DNA of 64,000 bases from Pinus tabuliformis. Lineage: Eukaryota; Streptophyta; Pinopsida; Pinales; Pinaceae. The notes beneath the pieces were generated by a model that searched no databases, had not been told where the DNA came from, and saw only the letters and a program-made list of their open reading frames with translations. The stretch's first letter is position 1, and the number at the start of each line of letters is the position of its first letter. Both the position numbers and the translations under genes were made by a program. Of the stretch, positions 45,411 to 58,480 are shown piece after piece. The stretch spans positions 636,490,352 to 636,554,351 of the forward strand of contig CM062816.1 of assembly GCA_031772625.1 (NCBI GenBank), given 5' to 3'.

Positions 45411-45640
45411 TTATAAAATGTCTGAGGAGTCCATCTGGAGTGAAAGGAAATACCATTGTTGGTTGTGTATCTTTAGGACATCATCCATGGGTAATATTGG
45501 TAGGTCACCTTGAATGTCATCAACAAAGGATTGTCCTATCATCGAGTCATCAACATCGGTTCTTACAGTGTGTAACGATAAATCATGGCTTTCCAAAATG
45601 GGAAGTACGAATCCTAAGATCTTGACCTGTGCTATTTTTT
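45411..45640 (-). pseudogene. Coding-like patch 3 in LARD-E, unrecognised
   Basis: A minus-strand open stretch of about 75 codons. It includes KILGFVLPILESHDLSLHTV, then DSMIGQSFVDDIQGDLPILP and KIHNQQWYFLSLQ, ending in a stop at 45411. The composition looks protein-like and differs from surrounding AT-rich DNA. No family recognised. It is on the same strand as the element and as two other patches, which suggests fragments of one captured gene. Confidence 0.28.
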
Positions 45641-46250
45641 GCTTTTCTTTTTTCTTTTTTTATCAATTCTAATGTCTAATTGACAATATGTAAACGATGC
45701 TTACCAACAGTAAGGAAATGGTACATGAAATTAATCAATGTCAGAATCACCTCTAGATATTGTACTAACTTAACTAGATTTCTCTGAAATTCAAAGTAAA
45801 TATCTGTTATCACTAGAAGACTCCCTCAGCATAAATTAGCCTTTAATAAACATCGGGTCACATAAAAGCAAACCATATTTTATCTAACAACCACCATTTT
45901 TCTACTTAACATTTTTCTTATCAGATTTGAGCCCTTTTCAAAATATATTATCACCAGATTCGTGAGCCATATTCACTTGTTAACAAGTCCATTTGATCCA
46001 CATGTGGCGCCTAGTTGTAATTAAAATCCATCAAGGAAAAGTATTACTTCTCATATTTGTAAATGTGGTTTTTAATAAAAAGGATTATTCCTACGACCTT
46101 ATTGGTGTTTACCAACGAAAATATTTTTCACCACTTCTGCGTGGCCTTGTATCGCTATCGAATAAAGTGATTGTATTTCAAGGAATCTATCATCATCACG
46201 AGTCTTACCTCCATCAGCTTCAGTATTGACATATATATATATATACTAAT

Positions 46251-46662
46251 TTTTGCAGAAGGATCCTCATCCCCGAAATTAGACTTGATGGGAACCTCGG
46301 TAACTATTCAAATACTATCCTGAACTAAATCAAGAAGACCAATTGTTAAAACTGAACGGTTGTCAACCGCAACATAGGGCTCCAACTCTCCAGTCTTGTA
46401 GTTACCCAAAATGCCGGCAACTAAGATCTCCCCCTTATCGTGAATGCCCCATTTCCTCGATAAAAGAAACGTGTCAATGTCATAATCACATTGAATACAC
46501 ACAAGTGATATGTCTTGGTTGTCTTTGTTAAAATGATCGTAGGAGGACCAAATTCATGGAGAAAACTCCCCAATCAAATCAAAATTTAAAACCACAATCA
46601 CCAAGTGCGCACATGTCGACTCTTTAATGCGGTGTATCCCACATTTTAGTTCTTTAGGTTGA
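46251..46662 (-). pseudogene. Coding-like patch 2 in LARD-E, unrecognised
   Basis: About 137 codons open on the minus strand with a single TGA near 46553. It includes KESTCAHLVIVVLNFDLIGE, NKDNQDISLVCIQCDYDIDT, SRKWGIHDKGEILVAGILG, and YKTGELEPYVAVDNRSV. This is the most convincing non-transposon reading frame in the window after the antisense gene. It ends near a TATATA run (about 46230-46246), and a second short open block with a donor-like GAG|GTAAG lies just beyond (about 46207). I cannot name the family. Confidence 0.35.
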
Positions 46663-46762
46663 TATTATATTTAAATGACGAAATATTGGAATCCACGGTG
46701 TATCCCACATTTTAGTTCTTTAGGTTGATATTATATTTAAATGACGAAATATTGGAATCCAT
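46631..46762. repeat. Perfect two-copy tandem duplication, 66-bp unit
   Basis: GGTGTATCCCACATTTTAGT begins at 46631 and again at 46697. The copies are identical by eye over the 66-base unit, so the duplication is recent relative to the decay of the element. Confidence 0.9.
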
Positions 46763-47008
46763 TCCATTTACACATGTGACTTCGCAAACTCAAAGACAAT
46801 TGTTAGAACTTAACCTTTGACATTGATATAAACACTTCGATTCCATCCTCAATGCAATTCGTCACAACAACAATGATCAAAATGACTGAAACATCTACAA
46901 AATTTGTTGATGTTACAGATAATTAAGCTCTTGCATATCTAAACAACACCTATTTTGAACTTTCATCCAATTCGAAACCCATAGAGTTAGAGGCGTAAAA
47001 GGTGGCGG

Positions 47009-47173
47009 TTAGTTAAGGAAGCTATTTATTGGAGGTGTTGCCTCATAAAGAAACGAGAAGAAGTCAAAAGACATATCAAACGTGGACTTCCAGATTGGTT
47101 TCTTTCCGAGAGCCATGGAGAGGAATTCGCAATTTTCTTCCATTTTGATCTTGCCCACCCCGCCCAAATCCAT
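47009..47173 (-). pseudogene. Coding-like patch 1 in LARD-E, possible first exon
   Basis: A minus-strand frame with ATG at 47173 reads MDLGGVGKIKMEENCEFLSM, then LGKKPIWKSTFDMSFDFFSF, and stops at 47009 (55 residues). It is also open upstream of the ATG to about 47239. The balanced composition in an AT-rich region suggests real past coding. It lies upstream of patches 2 and 3 on the same strand, consistent with a captured multi-exon gene, but I recognise no family. Confidence 0.28.
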
Positions 47174-47239
47174 AATTCTCCTCACCCTCTTCGGGCCTGT
47201 GTACGTGCAAAAGGGGGAAAATATACTAAGATAGAGAAT

Positions 47240-48954
47240 CTAAGGAAGATGGGTATCGGAACTGGGATCACGGATCTGTGCATGATTGAATCTTACTATG
47301 AATAGACGAGTATTAATAATCAGGTCACTGCAGCCATTAGAAGAGGCCACGTATTAATTCTCAATTTGCTAGTACGTTTCCCTTCATACCGAGACTTTCC
47401 ATGCCCTCGCTTACTACTTTTGTCAGGGTTTCCCAGTGGTACTCCCCTTCCGATGACACCACCTAGTCATAACTGTAATGACCAAACTAATATATCTTCA
47501 AATATTGTATGGGGAATTTGATCAGTATACTTTATCTTGATTTGCAAATGTTTTTTAAGGACAATTGGAAACTTAGCTGTGACATGAGGCAATTCCTGAA
47601 GACTTGGAAAGTGCACTGTCAGACCTTACGCATACAGGATGAAGATAAATCTTGTATTGTGTTACAGCGATTTGGACAGTGGTGATGATTCGAAAAAAGT
47701 CGCTTGTCCTTTCGCCAATTGCTATACATACACCTATAATCTATAAAGATCTCTATATTTTTATAATTGTATTTACTTTAATTATAGGTTTATTCAGCTT
47801 TTATCTACCGGCACAACATTAAGGATTTCAATTTCCTCGCATGGAGTGTTGTCTACCAGTTATTCCTCTGTTTATGTGGGCGATTAATGAGTCACCACCG
47901 TAATGTCCCTTTTCAAACACATGGTTATATTTAAACTAGCATAATGTTGTGTTGCTTAATGGTGTGGTTAATGTATCATTAATCAAGTTTACAACACAAC
48001 ACTTACATTACAACTCCATTACATACATCGATGCGTACATATTAAACTACTCTCTCTACATATGATATTTAGTTTCGCTTAATTCTGGTAATTAAAATGA
48101 GAAATATACACATCGCTTGGATATTGGATATTGACATTGTGGATCTTAATTTTTTTTTATTTTAACATTTCCATCATCTGTGACATAGCCCGAACCAAAG
48201 AATGACTTGTACCTTATGGGAAATTTAGATAGGTTAGCCGATGCATAGATGTTGAAATTATAATACAAATACTTCCAGTGGATTAAGCCATTAAGTGTCT
48301 GGTATTCTTAAGCATGTTGTTCCTACATGCAAGCCTTTAGATGGTATACATGGTGAATTATCTTTCTCTTTTTTTCTTTCTTAAGTTATCAACTTATTGC
48401 CTATGAATGCACATGCACAATACATGCTTACTATAAGGTCATAGCTTCTAAGGTATGAAATGTTTAAAATGACTTGCATGCCTCACATGGGGATCAATAT
48501 TCCAGTTAGAATAATATAAGCATTATTTATGACCATCACTAGTACTCCTCTCGCAGGTCTAACTAGCCAACCAATTATCGTTGCGTACATCGCCTTCATA
48601 TGGAGGTCATGTGACGACCATCACTGTGATTGGATAGTTATGATGCAACATCTAGGATGTAGTAAATTGATTGTATCCCATCGAATGGCTAAGTTTTACT
48701 CTTTAACATCCTATCATATTTCATTGAACCCTATCTACGTTGGCACTAAGCCTTTTCACTATATTTTAGTTTTCCTCTGAGATGGTGCAGTAATGGCATT
48801 TCTAAATTAGGATTGATAACTTATTTTCACGGGCATTTCATGGCCTATGGTAAGTTTTAGATTTCTCTTGTAACTATTGTTTCTTGATAGACATAACTAG
48901 CTTACACTTAATTCTTATATACTCATACAAATCAATCACAAAGCACAATATGGC

Positions 48955-48993
<39 letters not shown>

Positions 48994-49312
48994 ATGTTCA
49001 ATTAGGTGCTTGATCTCTGAGGTTGGGATTTGTAATGCACCACCCAATCTATTAAATCACTAAATTATTTTGTATTTTGAATAAAATGAGGAAGGGAAAT
49101 TGTTGTTTGGATTACCCCTAAACATTCTTGTGTCTAGCTGACTATAAAAATAGAATTCAAGTTATTCTCCTGCTTGTGTTGTTCGTCTCTGATAACCTTC
49201 AGTATTCCTTTCCATCAAAAGTGAAATATGTTTTTGTTTACATCTATAGATAGTGATGAACCTATAAAGCTGAATTTTATTTTGCCATAGAGCACTTTAG
49301 GTCCCAATGTTG
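47240..49312. other. LARD-E interior, non-coding part
   Basis: No supportable gene. An (ATT)n microsatellite lies at 48955-48992. The plus-strand frame at 48529-48780 has no recognisable features. Confidence 0.5.
48955..48992. repeat. (TTA)n microsatellite
   Basis: About 12 trinucleotide repeats. Confidence 0.95.
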
Positions 49313-49333
49313 CACCTAGGAGCTCTGATACAT
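49313..49333 (-). promoter_or_regulatory. LARD-E primer-like site
   Basis: The minus strand reads TGTATCAGAGCTCCTAGG two bases inside the LTR. It is one base short of the TGGTATCAGAGC of initiator tRNA-Met sites. Confidence 0.65.
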
Positions 49334-49335
49334 CT

Positions 49336-50100
49336 TGTCACATACCTCCATGACACAATACTAAAAACCACATACTATGCCTGAACTTCTAATATTATTT
49401 CACTAAATTTATGCTCAACAGTTTTGTTAAAAAAAGACATCACATGCAATTATATTCATATTCTAAAATAATTAACAATGTAAATAGTAAGGAGCCAAAA
49501 CATATAGAAAATATTATGCAATTGAATAAAAGTGGATTAGATGAAAGAGTGTCACTTGGAAAATCGAGCATGACCACACTACCTAGAATTGACTTCCTCT
49601 AGTCCACCCCTGAGCTGAGAGTTCTTTCCCCTTAATCAACAACCTCTTGTTGATCTCTTCAATGTGTATTTAATTCCCTCTTTCATTATATGGTTTCCTT
49701 TAGTGGCGTCCCACTTTTTTGGATCTTTTTGTGCACTTGCCTAGGCATTTCCCATAAAATCTCGTCTTTCTCTCTCGCAAGGCTTTTATGTTTTTCCTAA
49801 ACTTGGCATCTTTCTCCACCTAAGAAACTTAATGGATAATTATCTTCCATCCATTAATCTTATCTAGAATTTGGTCTAGAATCCTTATCATGAAAGAATT
49901 ATCCATTCCTAATTACGAGTGGGATTTCATTTCGCAAGAATATCATCTAAAGTTGTCTCATTTTCCAATCATTTAAATTTCCTTTATTTATTTGAGAATA
50001 AAGTATTTACTCTCATTTTAACCCCCCTATAGACCTAACTTCTCTTCTATAACTCAATCTAGCTTTGGTCCAGCTTGATAGCAAGAGAGAGGGTGTTATA
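49336..50100 (-). repeat. LARD-E 5' LTR (765 bp)
   Basis: Partner of 42053-42802. It ends GGGTGTTATA just before the CACGA flank. Confidence 0.8.
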
Positions 50101-50830
50101 CACGAGTAAATCAAGAAAGTAGATTTTTATTGCACGTTACATAATTTTTTTTTGTAGGTTGAAGGACAAGAAATTAAATGAGATTTGGAGTGGGTGTAAA
50201 AATTTCACATTCCAAAAAAAGTTGAATAAATAAAATAAAAGGGAATTTAATGTAGGGTTTCTATAACATATGGTCCATACATTTATTTTGCATCTAATAT
50301 ATGTACTCCACAACATTTGCATGTTCAATTTTTTTTATTTTTTTTTCTTCGCACAGGCACCCATCTTATGTTTTAATATTTTGATTTTTTCATGAATAAA
50401 AATGTTAAAAAATGTATGTTTGAATAGGCAAATACGTAGAAGTATTTTTTTAGTTTTAGACGTAAGCTTGAGAGGTTATGGAGAAAAAATATTGGAGCAA
50501 TTCTTCTTGGGCATGCAAAAACAACCAATTAGTAGTTTTTATAGTGTGTCACTATGCAACAACTAGAGTAGTGTAAATCTCCATAAGAACCCTTGTTTTA
50601 CTTGTGAAGGATATGAAACACTCATTTTTCATGCAAATGCATCTTTCATGTATTCAACGATATAATAAAAAATATTTTATTTTGTTGCACACATTCACTC
50701 TAATTTTACTCTATTTTGCTTTGTGTAAAATTTGAGATTTTAACCATGTTTGGTTGTGCAAACCAATCGTGTCAGTTAATTTCCATGATTTTTGTCCTAA
50801 ATAGACCCCTTTTCCTCATCTTCCAGGGTT

Positions 50831-52828
50831 GTTCTTGTGTAACCATATCTAGTTGGCATCAAACATTTTTAATCCATGATGAACTTGGAAAAGGGGATTT
50901 AGTCAATTTCGATTTGTTTTTATTGCTAGCATAAAATGGAAGCTAATGTACAGTCTATGATTATTTAGAAATGTATTGGGCGGACACATTATATATGTGG
51001 ATTGGAATTACTGGTATTGGCAGGAAAATTGAGCATAAGTAATATATGGATGTAAGAACATGTGAAATTGTGGGACACTCATGAAGCACTTTCACAATTC
51101 TACAATTTCCCTTTTCTCTCCCACACAATGAAATCATTTATATGTGGTAATTGATTTTGATATTTGGTCATTTCAGTTTCCATGTCACATTACTTAAATT
51201 TGGAATTTATTTAACCGAATGCATTGTTAGAGTTTTCTTTTTCTCATACGTACTCAATTTTCTAGATATTTTGAAATCTCCAATGGATATAGATATACAT
51301 GAGTAAATATAATTGTTGAAACAAAGTTAACTACATCAATTTATTTATAATTCATAATGTATGCCTCTATTTAATTGCAAGTCTCTCACTCTCCCAATCA
51401 CATGGGTCTTTTAACTCTCTTTCTACATTAGGAGAGAGGGCATGTGATTTGAATTTGATGAATCCATGTGTTGAGTATGGAAGAAGGTGTTTCCATTGTG
51501 CAAAGGAAGCTTCCTCTAAACGTCCACACAATGTAACCATGTAATGTTCCTTCCAAATGGTTTTTCTTTATCCATTATGCTACCTATGTATTATCAAAGA
51601 TAGAGCATGGAGATACATGGAATTTAGCACTAGTCCACCCATATTAGTATTTGAAATATGATTTCAATAATTTATTAGGTCAAGGGTAATTGCATATATT
51701 TTTAGAAAAACCAAACCCAGTGAATGAATGCTACATAGAAACCACCCACCCAGAGGAAGGCTCAATGATTTTTTTTTTATATCATAAAATCACACACATA
51801 CTTTCCTTTATCATTTTCAATCATTATTGTTCCATTTGATTTGGATTATACTTTAGATTGTGCTTATCATTTTTGTGTTATCACATTTAAAATGATTTAT
51901 TTAAGTTTTAATTTTATACGAAAAAAATTATAGGATTATCTCTTAATTATTTTGTCAATCCAAGTCAAAGTAATTTTATATGCTTTCATGCATATGTCAT
52001 GAATGTTTTAAGACTATTGTTTACATGTTTGTGATGCATTTTTCTCATTTAAGCTAGTGGTAATGAACTAATTTGTTAACCTTGATATGTATCTTATTTA
52101 GTTTGTTTTTCTTATGTTACCATGCCTGTTTCTATCTTCAAAACTATTTCACAGGTTAATTGATGATTATTTATGATGCTCGTGTGTCTCTTCTAACATA
52201 TGTAGTATTACTTTCTTTGAAGGGACCCACTCTTTTCCCTTTGATGTGAATGAACCTTTCATAGATTGCACTTGATATCGCACACAGTTCATACAGTTTC
52301 TATCACCAAATCCATGTATATTTCATATTATTTATTTATTGCATCCAACGCACGCGTTGAAACCATCACTTTTAGAAATTGGTTATATTCAGGTTGGGGC
52401 TCCTGCTCAAAACGGTGTGGGATCTAGTTGGCACTTCACATTGGGGAGACCCCCTTCCCTCTTGGCATCTTTCTTCACCATCGACACCTTCCTCAAGAAA
52501 AGACACCATGGTATTTCCTTTACATCGTCCCATCTTATATTATCAAAACATTCTTTTACATTTGCATTCTCCACTGACAATGTGTAAGCCAAAACTTTCG
52601 AATCATGTGGGTAAGTCTTTCTTTAGGCCATCGTGTAATGAAATCTACCACTTCCTAAACTTTCCAAACCACAATCTCTTGGATTTCGTCTCTCCCACGA
52701 ATTCCTAGGCCACCATCTGTCAGTCGATGTTCGAACACCTAATAGTATTTCTAGCCACTACTCTAAAGTTCTCAGGCCAACACTTGAATGATTTCACTAC
52801 ACCCTAAATCTACAAGTCACTAGTTTGC
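50831..52828. other. AT-rich intergenic spacer
   Basis: No supportable gene. A 109-codon plus frame (52379-52708) and a 61-codon minus frame (52407-52592) overlap and show no family motif. Confidence 0.55.
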
Positions 52829-55800
52829 TGTAATATCCCCTTAATATGTAATTTAGATTTAATTACCTGTGTTGGTAAGAATGGGAGTGAAGTTATGAAA
52901 GTACATTGGATAAATTATTGTAAATAACTATTATTTTTTTATTAATAAAAGTAATTTTATGTACTTGGATAAAACACTCGAGAATTAGATTGCTTGCCAA
53001 ATCTGGAAAAAAAAAGAGAAACAATGTCATTGATAAATGAGATTTGATAAAATCTTCATGATAATGATTCTAGAAAATTTCTAGATAAGGCTAATGGGTT
53101 GGAAGTAAAAAAAAACCTTAGAATTCCTTAGCTAAAGAAATATCTTAAGTATGTTGCACTTAAAGCACCAAGAGAAAACGATGGGCTTTAAAGGCATAAC
53201 CCTAGTTGATTGGGAAATAACAAACATAAAAGAGGGATGCCAATGAAATTAAAACAATATCATGAATAAGGGTATAAACTACCAATAGAGAGAATTGATA
53301 GGGTTGTTGATTCTTTCGGAAAGTCATTATTGGCTTGGGGGAACAGGAGGACAGTTCAAGGTTGGGTGGTCAATGTCTTGCTCTAGTGTAGATTCTACAA
53401 TGAGCACAACTTCAGTTTTCTGGTTAGATCTATCAATGTTAATGCATAAGTTAGTTATTTTATTGGAATTTATGTAGCTGGAATAATTGATGAATTTAGA
53501 AAAGTAGAATACTTATAATTCATTGGGGAATGTTAATTAACTTGTCAGAAATTACCAGTTAGAGAATTGTAGTAAGAAGAGACAAAGTTGGTTCTATGAC
53601 TAAAATAAAAAAATAAAAAAAAAACAAAACAAAAGAAAAAAAAAAATTTAAAACAAAAAACAAAAAAAGATAGCAATAAATAAATAAATAAATTTAAAAA
53701 AATTAAAGATAAAAAGATTATAGCACAATTATTATTTTATTATGTAAATTATTTGGTTTTAAACCCGTGTTGCTAAATTAGGTAGTGATAATTATATGAG
53801 GGGCACAACGTTAAAGGATAATGGGAAGTCGGTACAACTTGAGTGGGAATATGTAATTTAATATAGAACATTGCGGGTAGTAAAATATGGATGATGTAGT
53901 TTAATATATATTAATGGATACAACATAATAATTTCAAATTATTCTTTAGATGTCATTTGAAGGTTATAAAGAAATACTATAACACAATACATCTATATTG
54001 ATGAAAGAACCAGTCTCGAAATACCAATAAAATTTAGGAATATTAGAAGCAAGTGAAACATTGAAATTCTCGAATTAAACTAGTAGACATATATTAGTAA
54101 ATTTCCAATATTGCTCTTACAATATCTAGATTACCACTTATGTTTTACCGATTTTTTAAGAAAGAGAATTAATTAAAGATTTGAGCCTATCTCACATTCA
54201 CGAAGATTTAAATAAAATCATTTAGTGACTGAGCTAGAAGTATCAACAAAAGGAGTATGTCTTACAAATGGGTAGAAACACAGTAATATAAATTCAAAAT
54301 TACAACATCATTTTAAGAGCTTATCCACTGGTTGAAATACAAATATAATCATTAAAGCTAGGCATGGAGGTGTGAGACAACATAATTATAAGAACAAAAA
54401 TGGAAACAGATCACATATGGAGCCAACGAGAAATAGATTAATATACAAAAAACTATTAATGTGTCTGCGATCTACTTATATGAATTCATGCATCATATAT
54501 TACCAGCCATTCAACTAGGCATGTCAAAGAAAAAGCATACTTTAATTGAGAGTGCTAAGTACAATGGTTATACCACTACATAACCATCCTGAAATCCATA
54601 ACGGAAGAAACAAGCCAGAAATCGTAACCCAAACTATTTACACATTACACAGTAGCAAAACAAAATTGTTACTCATTTCTAGTAGCACACCGGTGTTGAA
54701 AACATCTTCAGGAAAGTGAAATGACATAAGTAGTAACTAGAGAGTAATTGCAACTTTGAATCACAAGGATTCTATGATTAACCCTTCCATGTATGTGAAA
54801 AGTACCAAACCGGTGCTAGTAATATGGTGGGAGGAAAAGTGTAGAGATGATTTCCTCAACAAAGAATCCTAAAAAAAAGTGAGTCGAACCAATAAGAGAG
54901 TTGTGATTCCATGGAAAGAAAATACGCATAAACAAGCAATGGGTACAAAAAAGGTCGTAACTAGTATCCGACTATCAAAGAATGCAGGCTATATTGAAAA
55001 AAATAACAGTAGAAAACATACGACAACCCATGGACTTCTTCAATTTAAAAAATGGGAAAAACACTTTCGACTTCCCATGGGAAAATTAACGGAGAGGAAC
55101 AGCCAATCTATCCTGTGTAAGATATAGGATGGATAACCTCTTGACTCGAATTCCACCATCAAGTGGTGCACGGTCAGAGGAGAAGTGAATCCATCCCGAT
55201 TGCATGACCATAAGAACATGTACATTTCAGAAAAATACTAAATTGTCGAAAGAGAAATCCTTTGACTAGAAAAATACCTAAAAGAAGTGAAGGGGACATC
55301 TGCCGCATAAACCCCAATAGTCATGTTAAATAGCTATAGCCTTCTCTTGAGTTGCAAGAAAAGGAAACTAAAATCATAGTGAGGGACACAAATTGAGAAA
55401 CCCCATTTCATCAAAGAAGGAATGAGTGAGAGTACAAGAGTATGAGGCTAACCCATTGCCTCTAGATATAGTAAAAGAATGAGAAACCTCATGAATTACT
55501 CATATTAGGAAATAAACCCTAAATATAAACATAAATCCCAATGTTGATTATAATCTAGACAACGAATATAAAAATAAATTACTCCATATCTACCGCTAAG
55601 GTGATAAATTGCATACCTGGTAGCACTGAGGTGCTTGAGTGAATCACAGTTAGTAAATATGACATTCAAGGGCTTGCATTATTGACCCTGAGGGTTTTGG
55701 TGTCCTTGCAAAAAGAGGTGAACAACTTTAAACTTACACGAGAAAAAAATAAAAAACCCCAAATTAAAAATAAATTGAAACCTAGGTTGCTAAACTTACC

Positions 55801-56885
55801 CTACCACAAATATACATGATTACATGGGAGAAATCTCAACCCTCGAGCTCCGATCAAGGAGGAACTTGTGACAAGAAAGGGGCAAGGGTTAAAAGATTAA
55901 GGATTTGGTCGAACAAGGTTGAATGAAGCATCAAATTGCAATAAACATAGTGGTAAATACATATAACTGGAAGAAGGTTGTGACAGCGGAGTAACAAGGA
56001 ATTTGTGTAAGTGCCGAGGTCGAGGTGCTCAATAGGAGATGATGGATGCATTGTTGCCACCAGGAGGAGAAACCAACAACGAATCAATCAAATGAGCCGA
56101 ATGAGAAAAGGGATAGGAATTACAAAAGTGTTAGGGTTAGAAAGGTGGATTTGATCCATTGATGTCCCATGCTTTATCCTCACTATCCACAGTCTACCAT
56201 AATTAGCCACCCTACTCTAATCATGTGATCTGTATAGAACAACTGCTAGGTGGAAGGGAATGAGAGGGAGATTAGAGTGTTCAAAGGAAACGACGCCATG
56301 TCTATGGGCTGACATTAAGTGAGGTGCCAAGTGTTAGCATCAAAGGTGTAATACATTTTGACAAAAATTAGGAGGATGCTCTAAGCCTATCCATGCACAC
56401 CTTCCAAATTAAAAATGGGAGAATAAGAATATATATATATATATATATATTTGTAAATTTCGTCAAAGGCAGTAATTCCAAGACATATTTACACTAGCCC
56501 TAACTTCAGGTTACAAGAATATTGGTAGGGTCAAAGGGGTGTAACCTTGACGTTAGTGGTAATTGTACATTAGTCATCAAAACAAAACTTGGACCAAGAA
56601 GTATATTTAAATAAAAGGACATAACAAATAATTAGATAACTTGCAGCAAGGTAATACCATGTCAAATCTCCTTATCTTCATAAAATACATAAGACAAGAG
56701 AGAAAGAGGTGCCTTAGGAAAAAAAATTAGTGAGGATAGTGACGTATCTCATAGATGGTGGTAAGAACCAACAACACCACTAGGCCTAGTGATTTTTATG
56801 AGAATTAAAAGAACAATAGTAAGTTAAACAAAACACACACACAAATACAATAAAAATTACTAAATCTTTATTTTGTGTAATTGCA
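52829..56885 (+). repeat. Gypsy-F 5' LTR (about 4,057 bp)
   Basis: Starts TGTAATATCCCC. The end is placed at TAATTGCA (56885) because it gives TG...CA with inverted TGYAAT termini and is followed by a primer-like site. Only its first 1.6 kb can be checked against the 3' LTR in this window, so the right boundary is inferred. Confidence 0.65.
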
Positions 56886-56900
56886 TGGTACAATAGTGTG
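56886..56900 (+). promoter_or_regulatory. Gypsy-F primer-like site, decayed
   Basis: TGGTACAATAGTGTG resembles TGGTATCAGAGC with several changes. Confidence 0.4.
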
Positions 56901-56918
56901 ATAAGATTTGATGACATC

Positions 56919-57750
56919 ATGGCTAAGGAAATTCCATCCAACACACGAAGTGTAGATTTGTATGTTGAACTAGGAGATGGAGTCACCTGATAAAATGCCA
57001 AATTTTTGAATGTTATTAGGAACTTGCAAAAGCAACTGGCACATTTAAGGAACAAATGTTGAAAGCCAATGAGGAACAATAGAGAATGATCAAAGGAATA
57101 ACTGGAAATTCAATCCATAGGACCATGGAACCTAAAACGGAGAAAAGTGGGAAAAATGGCATCAATTCATAACCATCAGGAAGTGGGGGTGGTCAGGTAG
57201 GACCTACCCTAGAAGTCAGAGAAATAGAAGGCAAACTAAATTGCAGGGAGAATTCGGAAGATAAAACCCCCTACATTTGATGGAAAAAAGGAAGAGGATG
57301 CTAAAGCATGGTTACTGAACATGAGAAAATACTTTCAAGTGTACAAGTATGATGGAAACATGAGGCCAGATTTACCATATACTAGTTCCAAGATAAGTTT
57401 GCTCTCTACTAGGAAGAGGCTAAAGGGGTGCATTTACTTGAAGAGAAGACTCTTTCATGGGAGGAGTTCCAGAAATGATTTAAAAATTGATATTTGAATG
57501 AACAATATTATGATGAACATGTTAAGGAATTCCATGAAATCAGTCTGGGATAACTCATAATGGATGAGTATGTGGAAAATTTACAAAATTTCTACGATAT
57601 ATGCCTTATATTAAAGAATAAAACGATAAGGTGTAGAAGTTGGTGAACTCCCTACCTACAATGTACAAGGAACAAATAGAATTTGATAATCCAAGGACAC
57701 TAGAAGAAGCGGTCAAACAAATTAGATTGTGTTGCCAACAATTCTAAAGT
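56919..57750 (+). pseudogene. Gypsy-F gag
   Basis: ATG at 56919 (MAKEIPSNTRSVDLYVELGD) followed by stops. The gag fold appears as PPTFDGKKEEDAKAWLLNMR, KYFQVYKYDG, and, in a second frame, EEKTLSWEEFQK and DEHVKEFHEISLG. Many stops and frame changes. Confidence 0.82.
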
Positions 57751-58129
57751 GAGGGGAGGACTCTAAATTTTTGCTAAATAAGAACAGAAGAAAAACTATA
57801 ATTGGCACAAAGAGGAAAAAACCAACATATATGAAAATTTTGAGAAAGGATCATCTATGGAAAAAATTTAGTGAGGGGAATACAAATCGGTTGGTACGGT
57901 CACGTGCTAGATCCAAGACCATGAATCTAGATGGAAAGAAAAAGGTGGGGGAAAAGAAAGAGAACCAATGAAATGTTAGGGATATAGTGAACATCATCTA
58001 CTCAGATATTGTCCCCATAATCCCGTTATTTTCACAATATTCAAGCGGTACAGGAATCCACCACAGTGAATGATATTGCTAGAAATATTCCCATGATAAG
58101 CATTGTATTTTGGGAGAGAAAAGTGGAAC

Positions 58130-58480
58130 AACAATCAACCATGATTGAGATCAAAGATACTCTCTCCAACTAAACTATTTATGTTTTAATTCATCATAGT
58201 GCTAGTTTAAGTTATATTGGTCATTAGATGATGGAAAAATATGCACTTAAAACTGATAAATATAAAATTTCATGGTTGGTAACCTAGAAACTAACACCAA
58301 GAGAAGAGTAAACAACCAATGCAACCAATTCCCCTGAGACTTAAATGGTTATTTAACCATCATAAATCTAAATGTTCTTCCTATAGGGTTGTATGACATA
58401 CTAATTGGTATGGATTGGCTTGATAAAAAGGGGGGAATAATATTTTTATTACCGAAAAAAGTGTGTTGTGTGAATTTGAA
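58130..58480 (+). pseudogene. Gypsy-F protease remnant
   Basis: VLIHHSASLSYIGH corresponds to the VLIDSGASxSYI active site of chromovirus protease, with the catalytic Asp replaced by His. Downstream GLYDILIGMDWL-like sequence (about 58390-58425) marks its end. Heavily stopped. Confidence 0.65.

Larger units (their letters stand above)
42053..50100 (-). mobile_element. Large LTR element without gag-pol, LARD-E (8,048 bp)
   Basis: LTRs 42053-42802 and 49336-50100, roughly 83% similar by eye, with starts TGTAACA/TGTCACA and ends TGTTACT/TGTTATA (inverted TGTAACA-type termini). Target duplication CACAA/CACGA. Polypurine tract next to the left LTR and a primer-like site next to the right LTR set minus orientation. 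The 6.5 kb interior shows no gag, RT or integrase motif on either strand. That fits a large retrotransposon derivative mobilised in trans. Three minus-strand coding-like patches lie inside. Confidence 0.72.
36116..50825 (+). mobile_element. Ty1/copia element Copia-D, nested host
   Basis: Plus-strand copia element with LTRs 36116-36891 and 41987-50825 (the latter split by LARD-E). Near-matching target duplications GAGTT (36111-36115) and GGGTT (50826-50830), a decayed primer site and a clear polypurine tract. Order gag, protease, integrase, RT, RNase H. Its gag also carries a probable solo LTR. Genes are full of stops. Without insertions it would be about 5.8 kb. Its Gag and Pol resemble those of Copia-A, so the two are related families. 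Confidence 0.9.
41987..50825 (+). repeat. Copia-D 3' LTR, split by LARD-E
   Basis: Parts 41987-42052 and 50101-50825 together are 791 bp and align with the 5' LTR. The junction sequence in the uninterrupted 5' LTR is GGTACACGAGT, matching both flanks of the insertion. Confidence 0.88.

Noticed and set aside
48529..48780. 83-codon plus-strand ORF in LARD-E
   Set aside because: Opposite strand to the element and to the other coding-like patches; no family features.
52379..52708. 109-codon plus-strand ORF near the Gypsy-F 5' LTR
   Set aside because: Overlaps an equally open minus frame and has no recognisable motif.
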